The notes under the pieces: model-generated
Seen by the model: only the letters and a program-made list of their open reading frames with translations
The model's database searches: none
Told to the model about the DNA's origin: nothing
Origin: Sphingomonas prati
GTDB lineage: Bacteria; Pseudomonadota; Alphaproteobacteria; Sphingomonadales; Sphingomonadaceae
Direction: 5' to 3'
Length of the DNA: 64,000 nt
Assembly (NCBI RefSeq): GCF_014643515.1
Contig: NZ_BMJP01000006.1
Coordinates: forward strand, 1-64,000
Program-made: the position numbers and the translations under genes
Part shown: positions 8,369-16,931 of the stretch, piece by piece
How positions within the stretch are numbered: position 1 is the stretch's first letter
How the letters are laid out: the number at the start of each line of letters is the position of its first letter

Positions 8369-9100
8369 TCAGGTCGCGGCGCGCTGCAACCTCGTGATCA
8401 ACCGCTCGCGCGCCGGCAGCACCCTGGCGCGTCGCTCGGTCAGCAGGTCGCGCGCCAGGAAATGCCCGGTCAGCCGGAACCCGTCGCCGATCGCATCCCA
8501 GTCCGCCGCCGCGCCGTCCGCCAGAAAAGCCGGCAACCGCAACAGTCGATCCGCATAGTCCGCCCCCGCCGCCCGCGACACCGCGGCACCGCTCTTCGGG
8601 CTGACATACCCCAGATCCTCCCGCACCCCCGTCGCCACGCACGCCGACAGGTCCAGCCCGAACCCCAGCTCCGCCAGCAGCAGCAACTCGTACCGCACAA
8701 GCGCCGCGGCCCAGACGCGCGCCGACGGCGCACTCTCGATCGCCCGCAACGTCCCGTCGAGTGCGGCATGCACCCGCGGATAGGCCTGCGCCTCAGGCAA
8801 TGCGGTCGCCGCCAGCGCGGTCGCCCACTCGATCGCCGCGGCGGCGGCCGGTTCGGCCAGCAACGGCGCGCGGCTCGTCACCAGCTCCACGGTCAGCGCC
8901 GCCAGCTGCGTATCGGCCCGCGCGCGATATTCCGCCCGCACGACATTCCCCGGCACCAGCACCGGCCGCAACCGCCGCGATCGCCCGCCGCGCACATATC
9001 CCGGCTGCATCCCGTCCGCCGGCGTCAGCAACCGCGCCACCGTTCCCGTCTCCCCATGCTGGATCACGCCGCACACGATCGCTTCGGTGGAAAGATGCAT
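8369..9100 (-). CDS. recO: DNA repair protein RecO
   Basis: A 243-residue RecO, which helps load RecA onto SSB-coated single-stranded DNA with RecR in the RecF pathway. It shows the N-terminal OB-fold region ([23 protein letters not shown]), a [13 protein letters not shown] basic stretch, and the C-terminal helical part with [22 protein letters not shown]. In many RecO proteins this last region contains Cys residues for zinc; here only one Cys (SACVATG) is seen, as in other alphaproteobacteria. Upstream of leuB and divergent from ubiE. Confidence 0.92.
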   Translation of the reverse strand: MHLSTEAIVCGVIQHGETGTVARLLTPADGMQPGYVRGGRSRRLRPVLVPGNVVRAEYRARADTQLAALTVELVTSRAPLLAEPAAAAAIEWATALAATALPEAQAYPRVHAALDGTLRAIESAPSARVWAAALVRYELLLLAELGFGLDLSACVATGVREDLGYVSPKSGAAVSRAAGADYADRLLRLPAFLADGAAADWDAIGDGFRLTGHFLARDLLTERRARVLPARERLITRLQRAAT

Positions 9101-9203
9101 GGGCGAAGATATGGCACAGCCCGGACAACAAGAAAGCCCCCCGGCCCGAACCCCAAGCCCCCAAGACAGAATGTCCCGCTATGCCCCGCCCGCCGGCTCC
9201 GCT

Positions 9204-9944
9204 ATGCGTAACTCCATGGAAACCGTCCCCTTCGGCTATGCCGACATCGATCCGTCCGAAAAGACCGCCCGCGTGGGCGACGTGTTCAAGAACGTCGCCG
9301 CGAAATACGACCTGATGAACGACGCCATGTCCGGCGGCATGCACCGGTTGTGGAAGGACCGCTTCGTCCGCCGGGTGAAGCCGCGCGCCGGCGAACGCAT
9401 CCTCGACATGGCCGGCGGCACCGGCGACATCGCGTTCCGCATGGCCGCTTCGGGCGCGCAGGTTACGGTCGCCGACATCAACGCAGCGATGCTCGCCGTC
9501 GGCATGGACCGCGCCGTGAAGCGCCGCATCGACGGCCTCGTCTGGACCGAGGCGAATGCCGAAACGCTCGTCTTCCCCGACCGCCATTTCGATGCCTACA
9601 CCATCGCGTTCGGCATCCGGAACGTCACCGATATCCCGGCGGCGCTGAAGGAGGCGCACCGCGTCCTGGTCCGCGGCGGGCGGTTCTTCGTGCTCGAATT
9701 CTCGACCACCGTCTGGCCCGGCTTCGGCAAGGTCTACGACGCCTATTCGCACAAGATGGTGCCGCAACTCGGCAAGCTCCTCGCCAATGACGAGGCGAGC
9801 TACCGATACCTGATCGAGTCGATCCGCCGCTTCCCCGACATGCCGACGTTCAAGGCGATGATCGACGACGCCGGCTTCGTCCGCACGTCGGTCGAACCGA
9901 TCATGGGCGGCCTCGTCGCGATCCACAGCGGCTGGAAGATCTGA
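9204..9944 (+). CDS. ubiE: Demethylmenaquinone/ubiquinone C-methyltransferase UbiE
   Basis: A class I SAM methyltransferase for the C-methylation step of ubiquinone synthesis. From the ATG at 9204 it has 246 residues: FGYADIDPSEKTARVGDVF, then the family signature YDLMNDAMSGGMHRLWKDRF, SAM motif I LDMAGGTGDIAF, and AFGIRNVTDIPAALKEAHRVL. In-frame ATGs lie at 9087, 9171, 9204 and 9216; 9204 or 9216 fit the family N-terminus, and none has a strong Shine-Dalgarno. ubiB follows 73 bases later, matching the usual ubiE-ubiB pair. Confidence 0.93.
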   Translation: MRNSMETVPFGYADIDPSEKTARVGDVFKNVAAKYDLMNDAMSGGMHRLWKDRFVRRVKPRAGERILDMAGGTGDIAFRMAASGAQVTVADINAAMLAVGMDRAVKRRIDGLVWTEANAETLVFPDRHFDAYTIAFGIRNVTDIPAALKEAHRVLVRGGRFFVLEFSTTVWPGFGKVYDAYSHKMVPQLGKLLANDEASYRYLIESIRRFPDMPTFKAMIDDAGFVRTSVEPIMGGLVAIHSGWKI

Positions 9945-9961
9945 CGATGACCCTCGTCCGT

Positions 9962-9981
9962 ACCCCCGCACCGGCGGGGGT
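9962..9981. repeat. Short GC palindrome between ubiE and ubiB
   Basis: ACCCCCGC/GCGGGGGT arms around a four-base centre in the 73-base ubiE-ubiB gap, resembling the dispersed REP-like elements elsewhere in the window. It could modulate ubiB expression, but no T-run follows. Confidence 0.5.
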
Positions 9982-10017
9982 CCACCACGCTCGAATCCAT
10001 GCGGAGCCGCGCACCGC

Positions 10018-11550
10018 ATGACCGTGCCCGCCGTCCATCTCTACCGCCTGCTCAAATGGGGCCGCACGCTCGCCCGCCACGGCGCGCTGAGAGGGATCGA
10101 GCGCGACCCGCTCACCCCGCCGATGGTCCGCCGCCTCGCGCGCATCGCCCGCATCGGCGCGCGCGTGCCGAAGGTGCCGGCCTATGCCGACGCGCTGGAG
10201 GCGATCGGCCCCGCCGCGATCAAGCTCGGCCAGACGCTTGCCACCCGTCCCGATCTGGTCGGCGAGGACGCTGCGCGCGACCTGACCCGTCTCCAGGATG
10301 CGCTCCCCCCGCTCCCCTTCTCGGTGATTGAGGCGCAGATCGTCGCCAGCTTCGCCAAGCCGCTCTCCACGCTCTTCACCTCGATCGATCCCGTGCCGGT
10401 CGGCGCCGCCTCGATCGCGCAGGTCCACCGCGCGGTCACCACCGACGGCCGCACCGTCGCGATTAAGGTCCTGCGCCCCGGCGTCGAGGCGGAATTCGCG
10501 CGCGCCATCGAAACCTACGAATGGGCCGCGGCGCAGGTCGAGGCGATGGGCGGCGAACTCGCCCGGCTCCGCCCGCGCCTGACGATCGCCACCTTCAAGC
10601 GCTGGACCGCACGCGAACTGGACCTGCGACGCGAGGCCGCCTCCGCCTCCGAACTCGGCGAGCGGATGGCCGCCGAACCCGATTTCAAGGTGCCGACGAT
10701 CGATTGGCAGCGCACCTCGGGCAAGGTCATGACGCTCGAATGGATCGACGGGATCAAACTGTCGAACCGCGCCGCGATCGTCGCCGCCGGCCACGATCCC
10801 GCGCATCTGGCGCAAGTCCTGCTCCGCGCCTTCCTGCGCCAGGCGATCGCGGAGGGTTTCTTCCACGCCGACATGCACCAGGGCAACCTGTTCGTCACGC
10901 ATGACGGCGGGCTCGCCGTGATCGATTTCGGCATCATGGGCCGCATCGACCGCCGCGCGCGGATGTGGCTGGCGGAGATCCTCTACGGCCTCATCACCGG
11001 CAATTACCGCCGCGTGGCGGAGATCCATTTCGAGGCGCAGTACGTGCCCGCGCATCACGATCTGGAGGAATTCGCCACCGCGCTCCGGGCAGTCGGCGAA
11101 CCCATGCGCGGGCGGTCGGTCAAGGACATGTCGGTCGGGCAGATGCTCGACGGCCTGTTCGCGATCACTCGCGATTTCGACATGCAGACGCAGCCGCACC
11201 TGCTGCTCCTGCAAAAGACGATGGTCATGGTCGAAGGTGTCGCGACGGCGCTCGATCCGGACATCAACATGTGGGAGTCCGCCGGCCCGTTCGTGAAGGA
11301 CTGGCTCCGCTCCGAACTCGGCCCCGAGGCATTCGTCGCCAACCGCCTCACCGCGGACTTCAAGACGCTCGCCGCCATCCCCGAACTCGTCCGCCGCATC
11401 GAAGCCCGCTTCCCCCCCGAAGGCGCGGCGCCACCTCTGCCCCCCCTGCGCGCCGTCGAGGTCGTTCGCATCGGCGGCGGCTGGCGCTACGCGCTGGTGG
11501 CCCTCCTCGCCGGCGGCTTGGGCGCTGCACTGGTCGAGCTGATCAACTGA
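10018..11550 (+). CDS. ubiB: Ubiquinone biosynthesis kinase-like protein UbiB
   Basis: A 510-residue UbiB/ADCK-family atypical kinase needed for ubiquinone synthesis, probably as an ATPase acting at the membrane. It shows the family KxGQ motif (AAIKLGQT, about 67-73), the Ala-rich nucleotide loop GAASIAQVHRA, the invariant lysine in VAIKVLRPG, DMHQGN, and the metal-binding VIDFGIMGR. The C-terminus ends in a hydrophobic segment (YALVALLAGGLGAALVELI) that would anchor it in the inner membrane. Downstream of ubiE on the same strand. Confidence 0.94.
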   Translation: MTVPAVHLYRLLKWGRTLARHGALRGIERDPLTPPMVRRLARIARIGARVPKVPAYADALEAIGPAAIKLGQTLATRPDLVGEDAARDLTRLQDALPPLPFSVIEAQIVASFAKPLSTLFTSIDPVPVGAASIAQVHRAVTTDGRTVAIKVLRPGVEAEFARAIETYEWAAAQVEAMGGELARLRPRLTIATFKRWTARELDLRREAASASELGERMAAEPDFKVPTIDWQRTSGKVMTLEWIDGIKLSNRAAIVAAGHDPAHLAQVLLRAFLRQAIAEGFFHADMHQGNLFVTHDGGLAVIDFGIMGRIDRRARMWLAEILYGLITGNYRRVAEIHFEAQYVPAHHDLEEFATALRAVGEPMRGRSVKDMSVGQMLDGLFAITRDFDMQTQPHLLLLQKTMVMVEGVATALDPDINMWESAGPFVKDWLRSELGPEAFVANRLTADFKTLAAIPELVRRIEARFPPEGAAPPLPPLRAVEVVRIGGGWRYALVALLAGGLGAALVELIN

Positions 11551-11578
11551 CCATCGCCTAGCCGACCCCCGAACAGTT

Positions 11579-11596
11579 CCCCGGCGAAGGCCGGGG
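11579..11596. repeat. REP-like palindrome (GTTCCCCGGC family)
   Basis: CCCCGGC/GCCGGGG arms around a four-base centre, preceded by GTT and followed by CCCAG. The same core recurs at 54719, 54759, 59370 and 60852, always between genes. It lies in the 178-base ubiB-kinase gap, which otherwise shows nothing recognisable. Confidence 0.6.
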
Positions 11597-11728
11597 CCCA
11601 GACGGAGGCGCGAAGACCAACCCGGAACACCCTCAACTCACCCAGAAACCGGTCGAACCCTCCCCCCACATCGCCTACACCCCCGCCCCAAAGCTGCCGC
11701 CCCGAGCGCTGCCGCAAGCCAGGAGACG

Positions 11729-12757
11729 ATGATGGAACCCCCCAAGCAAACCGGCCGCATCGCCTGCTTCGGCGAGATCATGCTCCGCATGACCGCCCCC
11801 GGCCGCGAGCTTCTCATGCAAAGCGCCCGGCTCGACGTCTGCGTCGGCGGCGCGGAAGCGAACGTCGCGACCGGCCTCGCCTGCCTCGGCCATCACGCCC
11901 GCATGGTCGGCATCATGCCCGCCAACCCGCTCGGCGCGGCGGCAACCCGCGAACTGCGCGGCCACGGCGTCGACGTGTCGGGCCTCGCCACCGCGCCCGG
12001 CCGGATGGGGCTCTATTTCCTCACCCCCGGCGCGGGCTTACGCGCCTCAGACATCGTCTACGACCGCGCCTACAGCGCCTTCGCACTCGCCGCCGCCGAC
12101 GCGATCGACTGGACCGCCGCCCTTGCCGACGTCGACTGGCTCCATCTATCCGGCATCACCCCCGCGCTCGGCCCCGTCCCTGCGCAGGCCGCGCTCCGCG
12201 CCGTGGCCGCAGCGAAAGCCGCCGGCGTCCGGATCAGCTTCGACGGCAACTACCGCGCCCGGCTGTGGGAGGCGTGGGACAGCGACCCCCGCGCGATCCT
12301 GACCGAACTGGTCGCCTCGGCCGACCTGTTCTTCGGCAACCACCGCGACATGGCGCTGCTGCTCGACCGGCCGTTCGACGGCGACGGCACCGACCGCCGC
12401 CGCCACGCCGCGGAGGCCGGGTTCGCCGCCTTCCCCAACCTCCGCTGGATCGCATCGACCGCGCGCCACGTCGACGATGCCGACCGCCACCGGCTGTCCG
12501 CACGGATCGACACGCCGGAACGCGATTGGCAGACAGAGGAAGTCGTCGTCGGCGGCATTGTCGACCGGATCGGCGGCGGCGATGCGTTCGCGGCCGGCAT
12601 CCTCCACGGCCTGCTCTCCGGCCTCGACGAGGAACGCACCGTTGCCACCGGCCTCGCGCTCGCCTGCCTCAAACATTCGCTGCCCGGCGACGCCAGCCTA
12701 TTCGGCCAGTCCGACATCGACGCCTTCCTCGCCGGCGGCCTCGACGTCCGCCGCTGA
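11729..12757 (+). CDS. kdgK: PfkB-family sugar kinase, probably 2-dehydro-3-deoxygluconokinase
   Basis: A 342-residue ribokinase/PfkB-family kinase. The N-terminus IACFGEIMLRMTAPG and the VGGAEANVATGLACLG loop, followed by GVDVSGL, match the KDG kinase branch, which phosphorylates 2-keto-3-deoxygluconate in Entner-Doudoroff/uronate catabolism. The anion-hole/catalytic-base motif is GGGDAFAAG near residue 287. An AGGAG Shine-Dalgarno at 11720 serves either of two adjacent ATGs (11729, 11732). No other sugar-acid genes lie beside it, so the substrate assignment is from sequence type only. Confidence 0.78.
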   Translation: MMEPPKQTGRIACFGEIMLRMTAPGRELLMQSARLDVCVGGAEANVATGLACLGHHARMVGIMPANPLGAAATRELRGHGVDVSGLATAPGRMGLYFLTPGAGLRASDIVYDRAYSAFALAAADAIDWTAALADVDWLHLSGITPALGPVPAQAALRAVAAAKAAGVRISFDGNYRARLWEAWDSDPRAILTELVASADLFFGNHRDMALLLDRPFDGDGTDRRRHAAEAGFAAFPNLRWIASTARHVDDADRHRLSARIDTPERDWQTEEVVVGGIVDRIGGGDAFAAGILHGLLSGLDEERTVATGLALACLKHSLPGDASLFGQSDIDAFLAGGLDVRR

Positions 12758-12817
12758 GTTGCCAGATCGAGGGGGGGCAGACGCGCAATCCCGCCCCCCA
12801 GACCTTATCTCTGGAAT

Positions 12818-13867
12818 ATGCACCCGCTCGCCCCCCTGTCCGCCCTCCTCCTCATTGCCTGCACACAGGCCCCGGCCGAACCCGCCCCCCAAGCGATAGT
12901 TAGCACCAAACCCACCACCGGCCTCGACCCCGCCCGTGTCCGCGAAACCCTCGCCACCGCCGCCCGCCTCCCCCGGCTCCGCACGCTGCTCATCCTCCGC
13001 GACGGGCGGGAGGTCGTCGCCCAGCGCTTCACCGGCCCGCCGCTCGACCAGCCCGTCTCGGTCAAGTCCGCGTCCAAGACCGTCCTCTCCGCGCTCGCCG
13101 GCATCGCCATCCAGCGCGGCGTCCTGACCGGCACGGACCAGACCGTCGCCAGCGTGCTGCGCGCCGACATGCCCGCCAACCCCGACCCGCGCCTGCTCCA
13201 CATCACGGTCGGCAACCTGCTCTCGATGCAGTCCGGGCTCGAACGCACCTCGGGCGAAAATTACGGCCGCTGGGTCGCTAGCCCCAACTGGGTCCGGTTC
13301 GCGCTGTCCCGCCCGTTCGTCGCCGAACCCGGCGGCGCGATGCTCTATTCCACCGGCAACTCGCACATCCTGTCCGCCATGCTCACCCGAGCGTCCGGCC
13401 GCAGCACGCACGCGCTGGCGCAGGACTGGCTGGCCACGCCGCTCGGCATCCAGATCCCGCCCTGGCCACGCGACGGGCAAGGCATCTATTTCGGCGGCAA
13501 CGACATGCTGATGTCACCGCGCGCGCTGGCCGCGTTCGGCGAACTCTACCGCAACGACGGCGTCGCGCGCGGCCGCCGCATCCTGCCCGCCGGCTGGGTC
13601 GCGCAAAGCTGGCGCCCGCGCACCACCTCACCGTGGAGCGGCAACCCCTATGGCTATGGCTGGTTCTCCACCACCGCCCGCGGCCACCCCGTCCACTTCG
13701 CCTGGGGCTATGGCGGCCAGATGGTCTATATCGTGCCCGATCTCGCACTCACCGTCGTCATGACGTCGGACCCCAGCCCCCACCCCCGCGCCGAAAGCCA
13801 CGTGCCCGCGCTCAACACCCTGCTCGCCGACAACATCATCCCTGCGGCCGAGACCGGCGCCTCATGA
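12818..13867 (+). CDS. Class C beta-lactamase-like serine hydrolase, lipoprotein
   Basis: A 349-residue serine hydrolase of the beta-lactamase (class C)/esterase family. It begins with a lipoprotein signal whose lipobox is LIAC, Cys15 being the lipidated residue, so the enzyme is probably membrane anchored in the periplasm. The nucleophile motif is SASK in SVKSASKTVLSAL, with YSTGNSHILSAM as the Tyr motif and FAWGYGGQ near the C-terminus in place of the KTG box. This subfamily resembles 6-aminohexanoate-dimer hydrolase-like proteins; the substrate is unknown. It is 46 bases upstream of an M20 amidohydrolase and probably co-transcribed with it. Confidence 0.78.
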   Translation: MHPLAPLSALLLIACTQAPAEPAPQAIVSTKPTTGLDPARVRETLATAARLPRLRTLLILRDGREVVAQRFTGPPLDQPVSVKSASKTVLSALAGIAIQRGVLTGTDQTVASVLRADMPANPDPRLLHITVGNLLSMQSGLERTSGENYGRWVASPNWVRFALSRPFVAEPGGAMLYSTGNSHILSAMLTRASGRSTHALAQDWLATPLGIQIPPWPRDGQGIYFGGNDMLMSPRALAAFGELYRNDGVARGRRILPAGWVAQSWRPRTTSPWSGNPYGYGWFSTTARGHPVHFAWGYGGQMVYIVPDLALTVVMTSDPSPHPRAESHVPALNTLLADNIIPAAETGAS

Positions 13868-13913
13868 CATTCCCGCACGCCGCGCTAAACTCGGGGCAAA
13901 GAGGACTCGCACC

Positions 13914-15113
13914 ATGACCGACACCGACTGGACCGCCGCCGGCCTCGCCGAAATGGACGCGATCGTGCCGCTTCGCCGCGCGATCCATGCCGAGCCCGAA
14001 ACCGGCCTCGACTGCCCGCGCACCACGGAGAAGCTCAAGGCCGCGCTCGTCGGCCTGCCGCTCGAAATCCACTCGGGGCCGTCCACCACCGGCTTCGTCG
14101 CCATCCTGCGCGGCGCCGACAATGGCCGCACCGTCCTGCTCCGCGGCGACATGGACGCGCTACCGATGACGGAGGAAACCGGCCTGCCGTTCGCCTCGAC
14201 CATCCCCGGCCGGATGCACGCCTGCGGCCACGATACGCACAGTGCGATGCTCGTCGGCGCCGCCCGCGCGCTGTCCGCCCGCCGCGCGGAGCTCGCCGGC
14301 ACGGTCGTCTTCATGTTCCAGCCGGGCGAGGAAGGGCATCACGGCGCACGCCACATGATCGCCGACGGGCTGATCGACGTCGCCCGCCCCGATGCCGCCT
14401 TCGCGCTCCACGTCTCGCCCAACATGCCCTCGGGGAAGGTCGTCGGCCGCCCCGGCACGCTGATGGCGTCCACCGACACGCTCCACCTCACGATCCGCGG
14501 CGCGGGCGGCCACGCCGCGATGCCGCACGACTGCATCGATCCGGTCCCCGTCGCGTGCGAGGTCGTGCTGGCGCTGCAAGGCTTCATCGCGCGCCGCATC
14601 CCCGTCGGCGACCCGGCCGTCCTGTCGATCACCAAGATCAACGCCGGGTCCGCGCACAACATAGTGCCCGACACGGTCGAACTGCTCGGCACGCTGCGCA
14701 CCCTGTCGGAGGACACCCGCGCCGCCGCCCGCGCCGGGTTCCGACGGATCGCCGAACATGTCGCCGCCGCCCACGGCTGCACCGCGGAGGTCGTAATCGA
14801 CCCCGGCTACCCGGTCACCGTCTGCGATCCGCGCGCGACCGACCTCGTCCGCACCTGCGCCGACAGCCTCGGCGGCCCCGACACCTGGCAGCCGATGCCC
14901 GCCCCGATGATGGGCGCGGAGGACTTCTCCTACGTGCTGCAGGCCGTCCCCGGTGCCATGGCCTTCCTCGGCGCCGCCCTGCCCGGCACCGACCCCGCCA
15001 CCAACCCCCCGCTCCACAACACCCGCATGACCATCGACGAAGCCGTCATGGCGCAGGGCGTGGCGCTGCATTGCGCGATCGCGGAACGGTTTCTGGAGAC
15101 CGGTTTAGGCTGA
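13914..15113 (+). CDS. M20 family metal-dependent amidohydrolase (hippurate hydrolase type)
   Basis: A 399-residue M20D peptidase/amidohydrolase that removes acyl groups from N-acyl amino acids or related amides. Metal ligands are canonical: RGDMDALPM, MHACGHD with Cys104 and His106, GEEGHHGA, the dimerisation-domain His in LHVSPNMPSG, and GAEDFSYVL near the C-terminus. The inserted dimerisation domain runs from about residue 185 to 300. No signal peptide, so cytosolic. It contrasts with the two exported M20 proteins near 40-42 kb, which lack the metal-site Cys. Probably co-transcribed with the upstream serine hydrolase. Confidence 0.88.
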   Translation: MTDTDWTAAGLAEMDAIVPLRRAIHAEPETGLDCPRTTEKLKAALVGLPLEIHSGPSTTGFVAILRGADNGRTVLLRGDMDALPMTEETGLPFASTIPGRMHACGHDTHSAMLVGAARALSARRAELAGTVVFMFQPGEEGHHGARHMIADGLIDVARPDAAFALHVSPNMPSGKVVGRPGTLMASTDTLHLTIRGAGGHAAMPHDCIDPVPVACEVVLALQGFIARRIPVGDPAVLSITKINAGSAHNIVPDTVELLGTLRTLSEDTRAAARAGFRRIAEHVAAAHGCTAEVVIDPGYPVTVCDPRATDLVRTCADSLGGPDTWQPMPAPMMGAEDFSYVLQAVPGAMAFLGAALPGTDPATNPPLHNTRMTIDEAVMAQGVALHCAIAERFLETGLG

Positions 15114-15146
15114 GCCTGACCGCGTCGGCGGGATCAATTCACTGAT

Positions 15147-15208
15147 CCGTTTGGTTCGAGCCCGTCGAGAACCCCGCGCAGAGTTCTCGACAGGCTCGAA
15201 CCAAACGG
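15147..15208. repeat. Sphingomonad-type long inverted repeat
   Basis: Two 26-base arms, CCGTTTGGTTCGAGCCCGTC... and its complement, separated by 10 bases, with one mismatch. They end with the GTCGAGAAC core also seen at 58449 and 58675. It occupies the space between convergent genes (15113 and 15231) and could form a strong cruciform or transcription stop. Confidence 0.75.
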
Positions 15209-15230
15209 GGCGAAGCATGACGCAACGATG

Positions 15231-15824
15231 TCAGGACGAACCAGGCACCCCCCGCGCCCGAGCCTCCCGCGTCGCCGCAGTCCACCAGGCCAGATCCTCC
15301 GCAAACCGCGGAAACGCCTTCTCCAGCGCAGCACCCCCCGCCCCGGTCGGCACCCCGTCCGCGTTCAGAGCATCACCGATCGACCCGACGGTCAGCGTCC
15401 GCGGCACCACCGCGATGCCGAGTTCCGGCAGGATCCCGTGCCATGCCAAGTTAGCCCGCGCCCCCGCGACCCGCCCCGCGGAATAGCTCGCGATCGCCCC
15501 CGGCCGCCACGCCCATTCCTCCAGATAATGGTCGATCAGGTTCTTCAGCCCCGCCTGCACGTTCCAGTTATACTCGCCCACCACGAACAGATACGCGTCC
15601 GCCTCGCGGATCTTGCCCGCCAGCGTCTCCATTGCTTGCGGAGCGGTCCCGGCGGCATGCTCCTTGTACATCCGGTCCAGCATCGGCAGCCCGACCGCCT
15701 TCGCATCGATCAGCTCCGGCGCGGCCCCGCGCGCCCGCAGGCCCGCCATGATGTAGTTCACCAACCGGATGCCCATCCGGTCCGATCGGTACGACCCGTA
15801 GAACACCAGTATCCGATCAGCCAT
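15231..15824 (-). CDS. NADPH-dependent FMN reductase family protein
   Basis: A 197-residue flavodoxin-like reductase. The FMN phosphate loop is at the N-terminus (ILVFYGSYRSDRMGIRLVNYI), followed by the family pattern YLFVVGEYNWNVQAGLKNLIDH and a Gly/Ala region contacting flavin. Members reduce FMN, quinones or azo compounds with NAD(P)H; the exact substrate is unknown. Start ATG at 15824, 15 bases after the SH3-protein stop on the same strand, so the two probably share a transcript. Confidence 0.85.
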   Translation of the reverse strand: MADRILVFYGSYRSDRMGIRLVNYIMAGLRARGAAPELIDAKAVGLPMLDRMYKEHAAGTAPQAMETLAGKIREADAYLFVVGEYNWNVQAGLKNLIDHYLEEWAWRPGAIASYSAGRVAGARANLAWHGILPELGIAVVPRTLTVGSIGDALNADGVPTGAGGAALEKAFPRFAEDLAWWTAATREARARGVPGSS

Positions 15825-15839
15825 CAGACCCTCCTCAAA

Positions 15840-16325
15840 TCACTCGACGACCTCGCCCAGCTCGACGCCCCACAACCGGCTCGCCTCGACGAACCCGTCC
15901 TTGCCGGCGACGTCGAAATGGCACCAACCCGCGCGGCACTGCGCGATCTTGCCGACCACGCCCGGCGCCGCGCGAAACCGCACCGCCGCGTTGGTCGCCG
16001 GCTTTTCGCGCAACGCCACCGCGTCGCCCTGCACCATGCCGGTCCGCCGTTCGGTGAGCAGCACCGACGCCATCCAGCCCTCGGTCCCGTCCGGCTCGCG
16101 CACCTTGCGCCAGCTTTCGTGCACCGCCAGCACCTTCAGCGGCAGGCCGACCCGCCGATACCGCCACGTCGCCGGATATTCCCGCCCCGGCCCGGTCCGC
16201 ATCAGCGCGTCCCCGGCGGTCAGCGACGCCCAGTAAGGCAGCGGCCGCGGCGCCTGCGCCACCCCGGTCGATCCCATCGCCAGCGCGACCACCGCGCCCA
16301 TCATTGCCAATCGCGTCCGCATCAT
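15840..16325 (-). CDS. Exported SH3-like domain protein
   Basis: A 161-residue protein starting MMRTRLAMMGAVVALAMG with a signal peptide cleaved near GVAQA, about residue 25. Two SH3b-like repeats follow: LMRTGPGREYPATWRYRRVGLPLKVLAVHESWRKVREPDGTEGWM, and VALREKPATNAAVRFRAAPGVVGKIAQCRAGWCHFDVAGKDGFVE. Bacterial SH3 domains of this type often bind peptidoglycan peptides, so it is probably a periplasmic envelope protein. Start chosen because the signal peptide begins there; the frame continues upstream without features. First gene before the FMN reductase. Confidence 0.82.
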   Translation of the reverse strand: MMRTRLAMMGAVVALAMGSTGVAQAPRPLPYWASLTAGDALMRTGPGREYPATWRYRRVGLPLKVLAVHESWRKVREPDGTEGWMASVLLTERRTGMVQGDAVALREKPATNAAVRFRAAPGVVGKIAQCRAGWCHFDVAGKDGFVEASRLWGVELGEVVE

Positions 16326-16442
16326 CCGTCCTCGCACCGCCGTCGCACGGAGCCTTACCCGCCGACCGCCGCGCTCCGCAACGCCGCCGACGGGATGACC
16401 ATATCGTAACCGAACGGAACAATTTGCTGAACGCCAGATGAA

Positions 16443-16467
16443 GGAACCGCCTCGCTTTTGTTCCGTT
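16443..16467 (+). promoter_or_regulatory. EcfG-type general stress promoter
   Basis: GGAAC at 16443-16447, 16 bases, then CGTT at 16464-16467. This is an exact fit to the alphaproteobacterial EcfG consensus GGAAC-N16/17-CGTT. The predicted transcript starts near 16473-16475, about 30 bases before the ATG at 16503, with an AGAGGGA ribosome binding site between. Confidence 0.68.
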
Positions 16468-16502
16468 GATCGTCCGTGTTTCGAAAACGAGAGGGAAGAA
16501 TC

Positions 16503-16790
16503 ATGAAGATTGCGAAATATGTTGCTGGCGCGGCCGCAATGGCACTGGGTCTGGCATCGCCGGTCTATGCGCAGAGCGCAGGCGAGCTGCTCAAGGGTGG
16601 CGCGATCGGCGGCGCCGGTGGGGCGGTTGCCGGTGCAGTCATTCCCGGCCTGTCCGTCGGCAACGGCGCGCTGATCGGTGCCGCTGGCGGCGCCGCCGTC
16701 ACCGCGCTGACCAAGAACAAGCGTTCCTACCGCGACAGCCGCGGTCGCCGCTACTCGCTCGACAAGCGCGGTCGCCGCACCTACCGCTAA
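16503..16790 (+). CDS. Small exported glycine-zipper protein
   Basis: A 95-residue protein with an N-terminal signal (MKIAKYVAGAAAMALGLASPVYA) and a Gly/Ala-rich hydrophobic middle (GGAIGGAGGAVAGAVIP, then GALIGAAGGAAVTAL) of the glycine-zipper type. The tail is strongly basic: RSYRDSRGRRYSLDKRGRRTYR. It is probably inserted in or attached to an envelope membrane; such proteins are common in sphingomonads and unassigned. The ATG at 16503 is chosen for its Shine-Dalgarno and signal peptide. The gene is monocistronic: an EcfG-like promoter directly upstream and a strong terminator directly downstream suggest stress-induced expression. Confidence 0.82.
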   Translation: MKIAKYVAGAAAMALGLASPVYAQSAGELLKGGAIGGAGGAVAGAVIPGLSVGNGALIGAAGGAAVTALTKNKRSYRDSRGRRYSLDKRGRRTYR

Positions 16791-16806
16791 GCCGCGGTAA
16801 CGGAAA

Positions 16807-16841
16807 GGGCGCGTATCCACCCGGATACGCGCCCTTTTTTT
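16807..16841 (+). terminator. Rho-independent terminator
   Basis: A perfect 12-bp stem (GGGCGCGTATCC/GGATACGCGCCC) with a 4-base ACCC loop and seven T residues, 16 bases after the stop of the glycine-zipper gene. This is the clearest intrinsic terminator in the window. Confidence 0.93.
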
Positions 16842-16931
16842 GTGTCCGGAGAACTTTAAAGACCGCTTTTCCCGAGCGAAGTCGCGGGACCCGTCTAGCG
16901 TAGCCGAGGCGGCCGACAACAGCCGCAAACC

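Noticed and set aside
14160-15071. Reverse-strand frame of about 300 codons opposite the M20 amidohydrolase
   Set aside because: The + strand gene has all catalytic motifs; the antisense product has no recognised feature.
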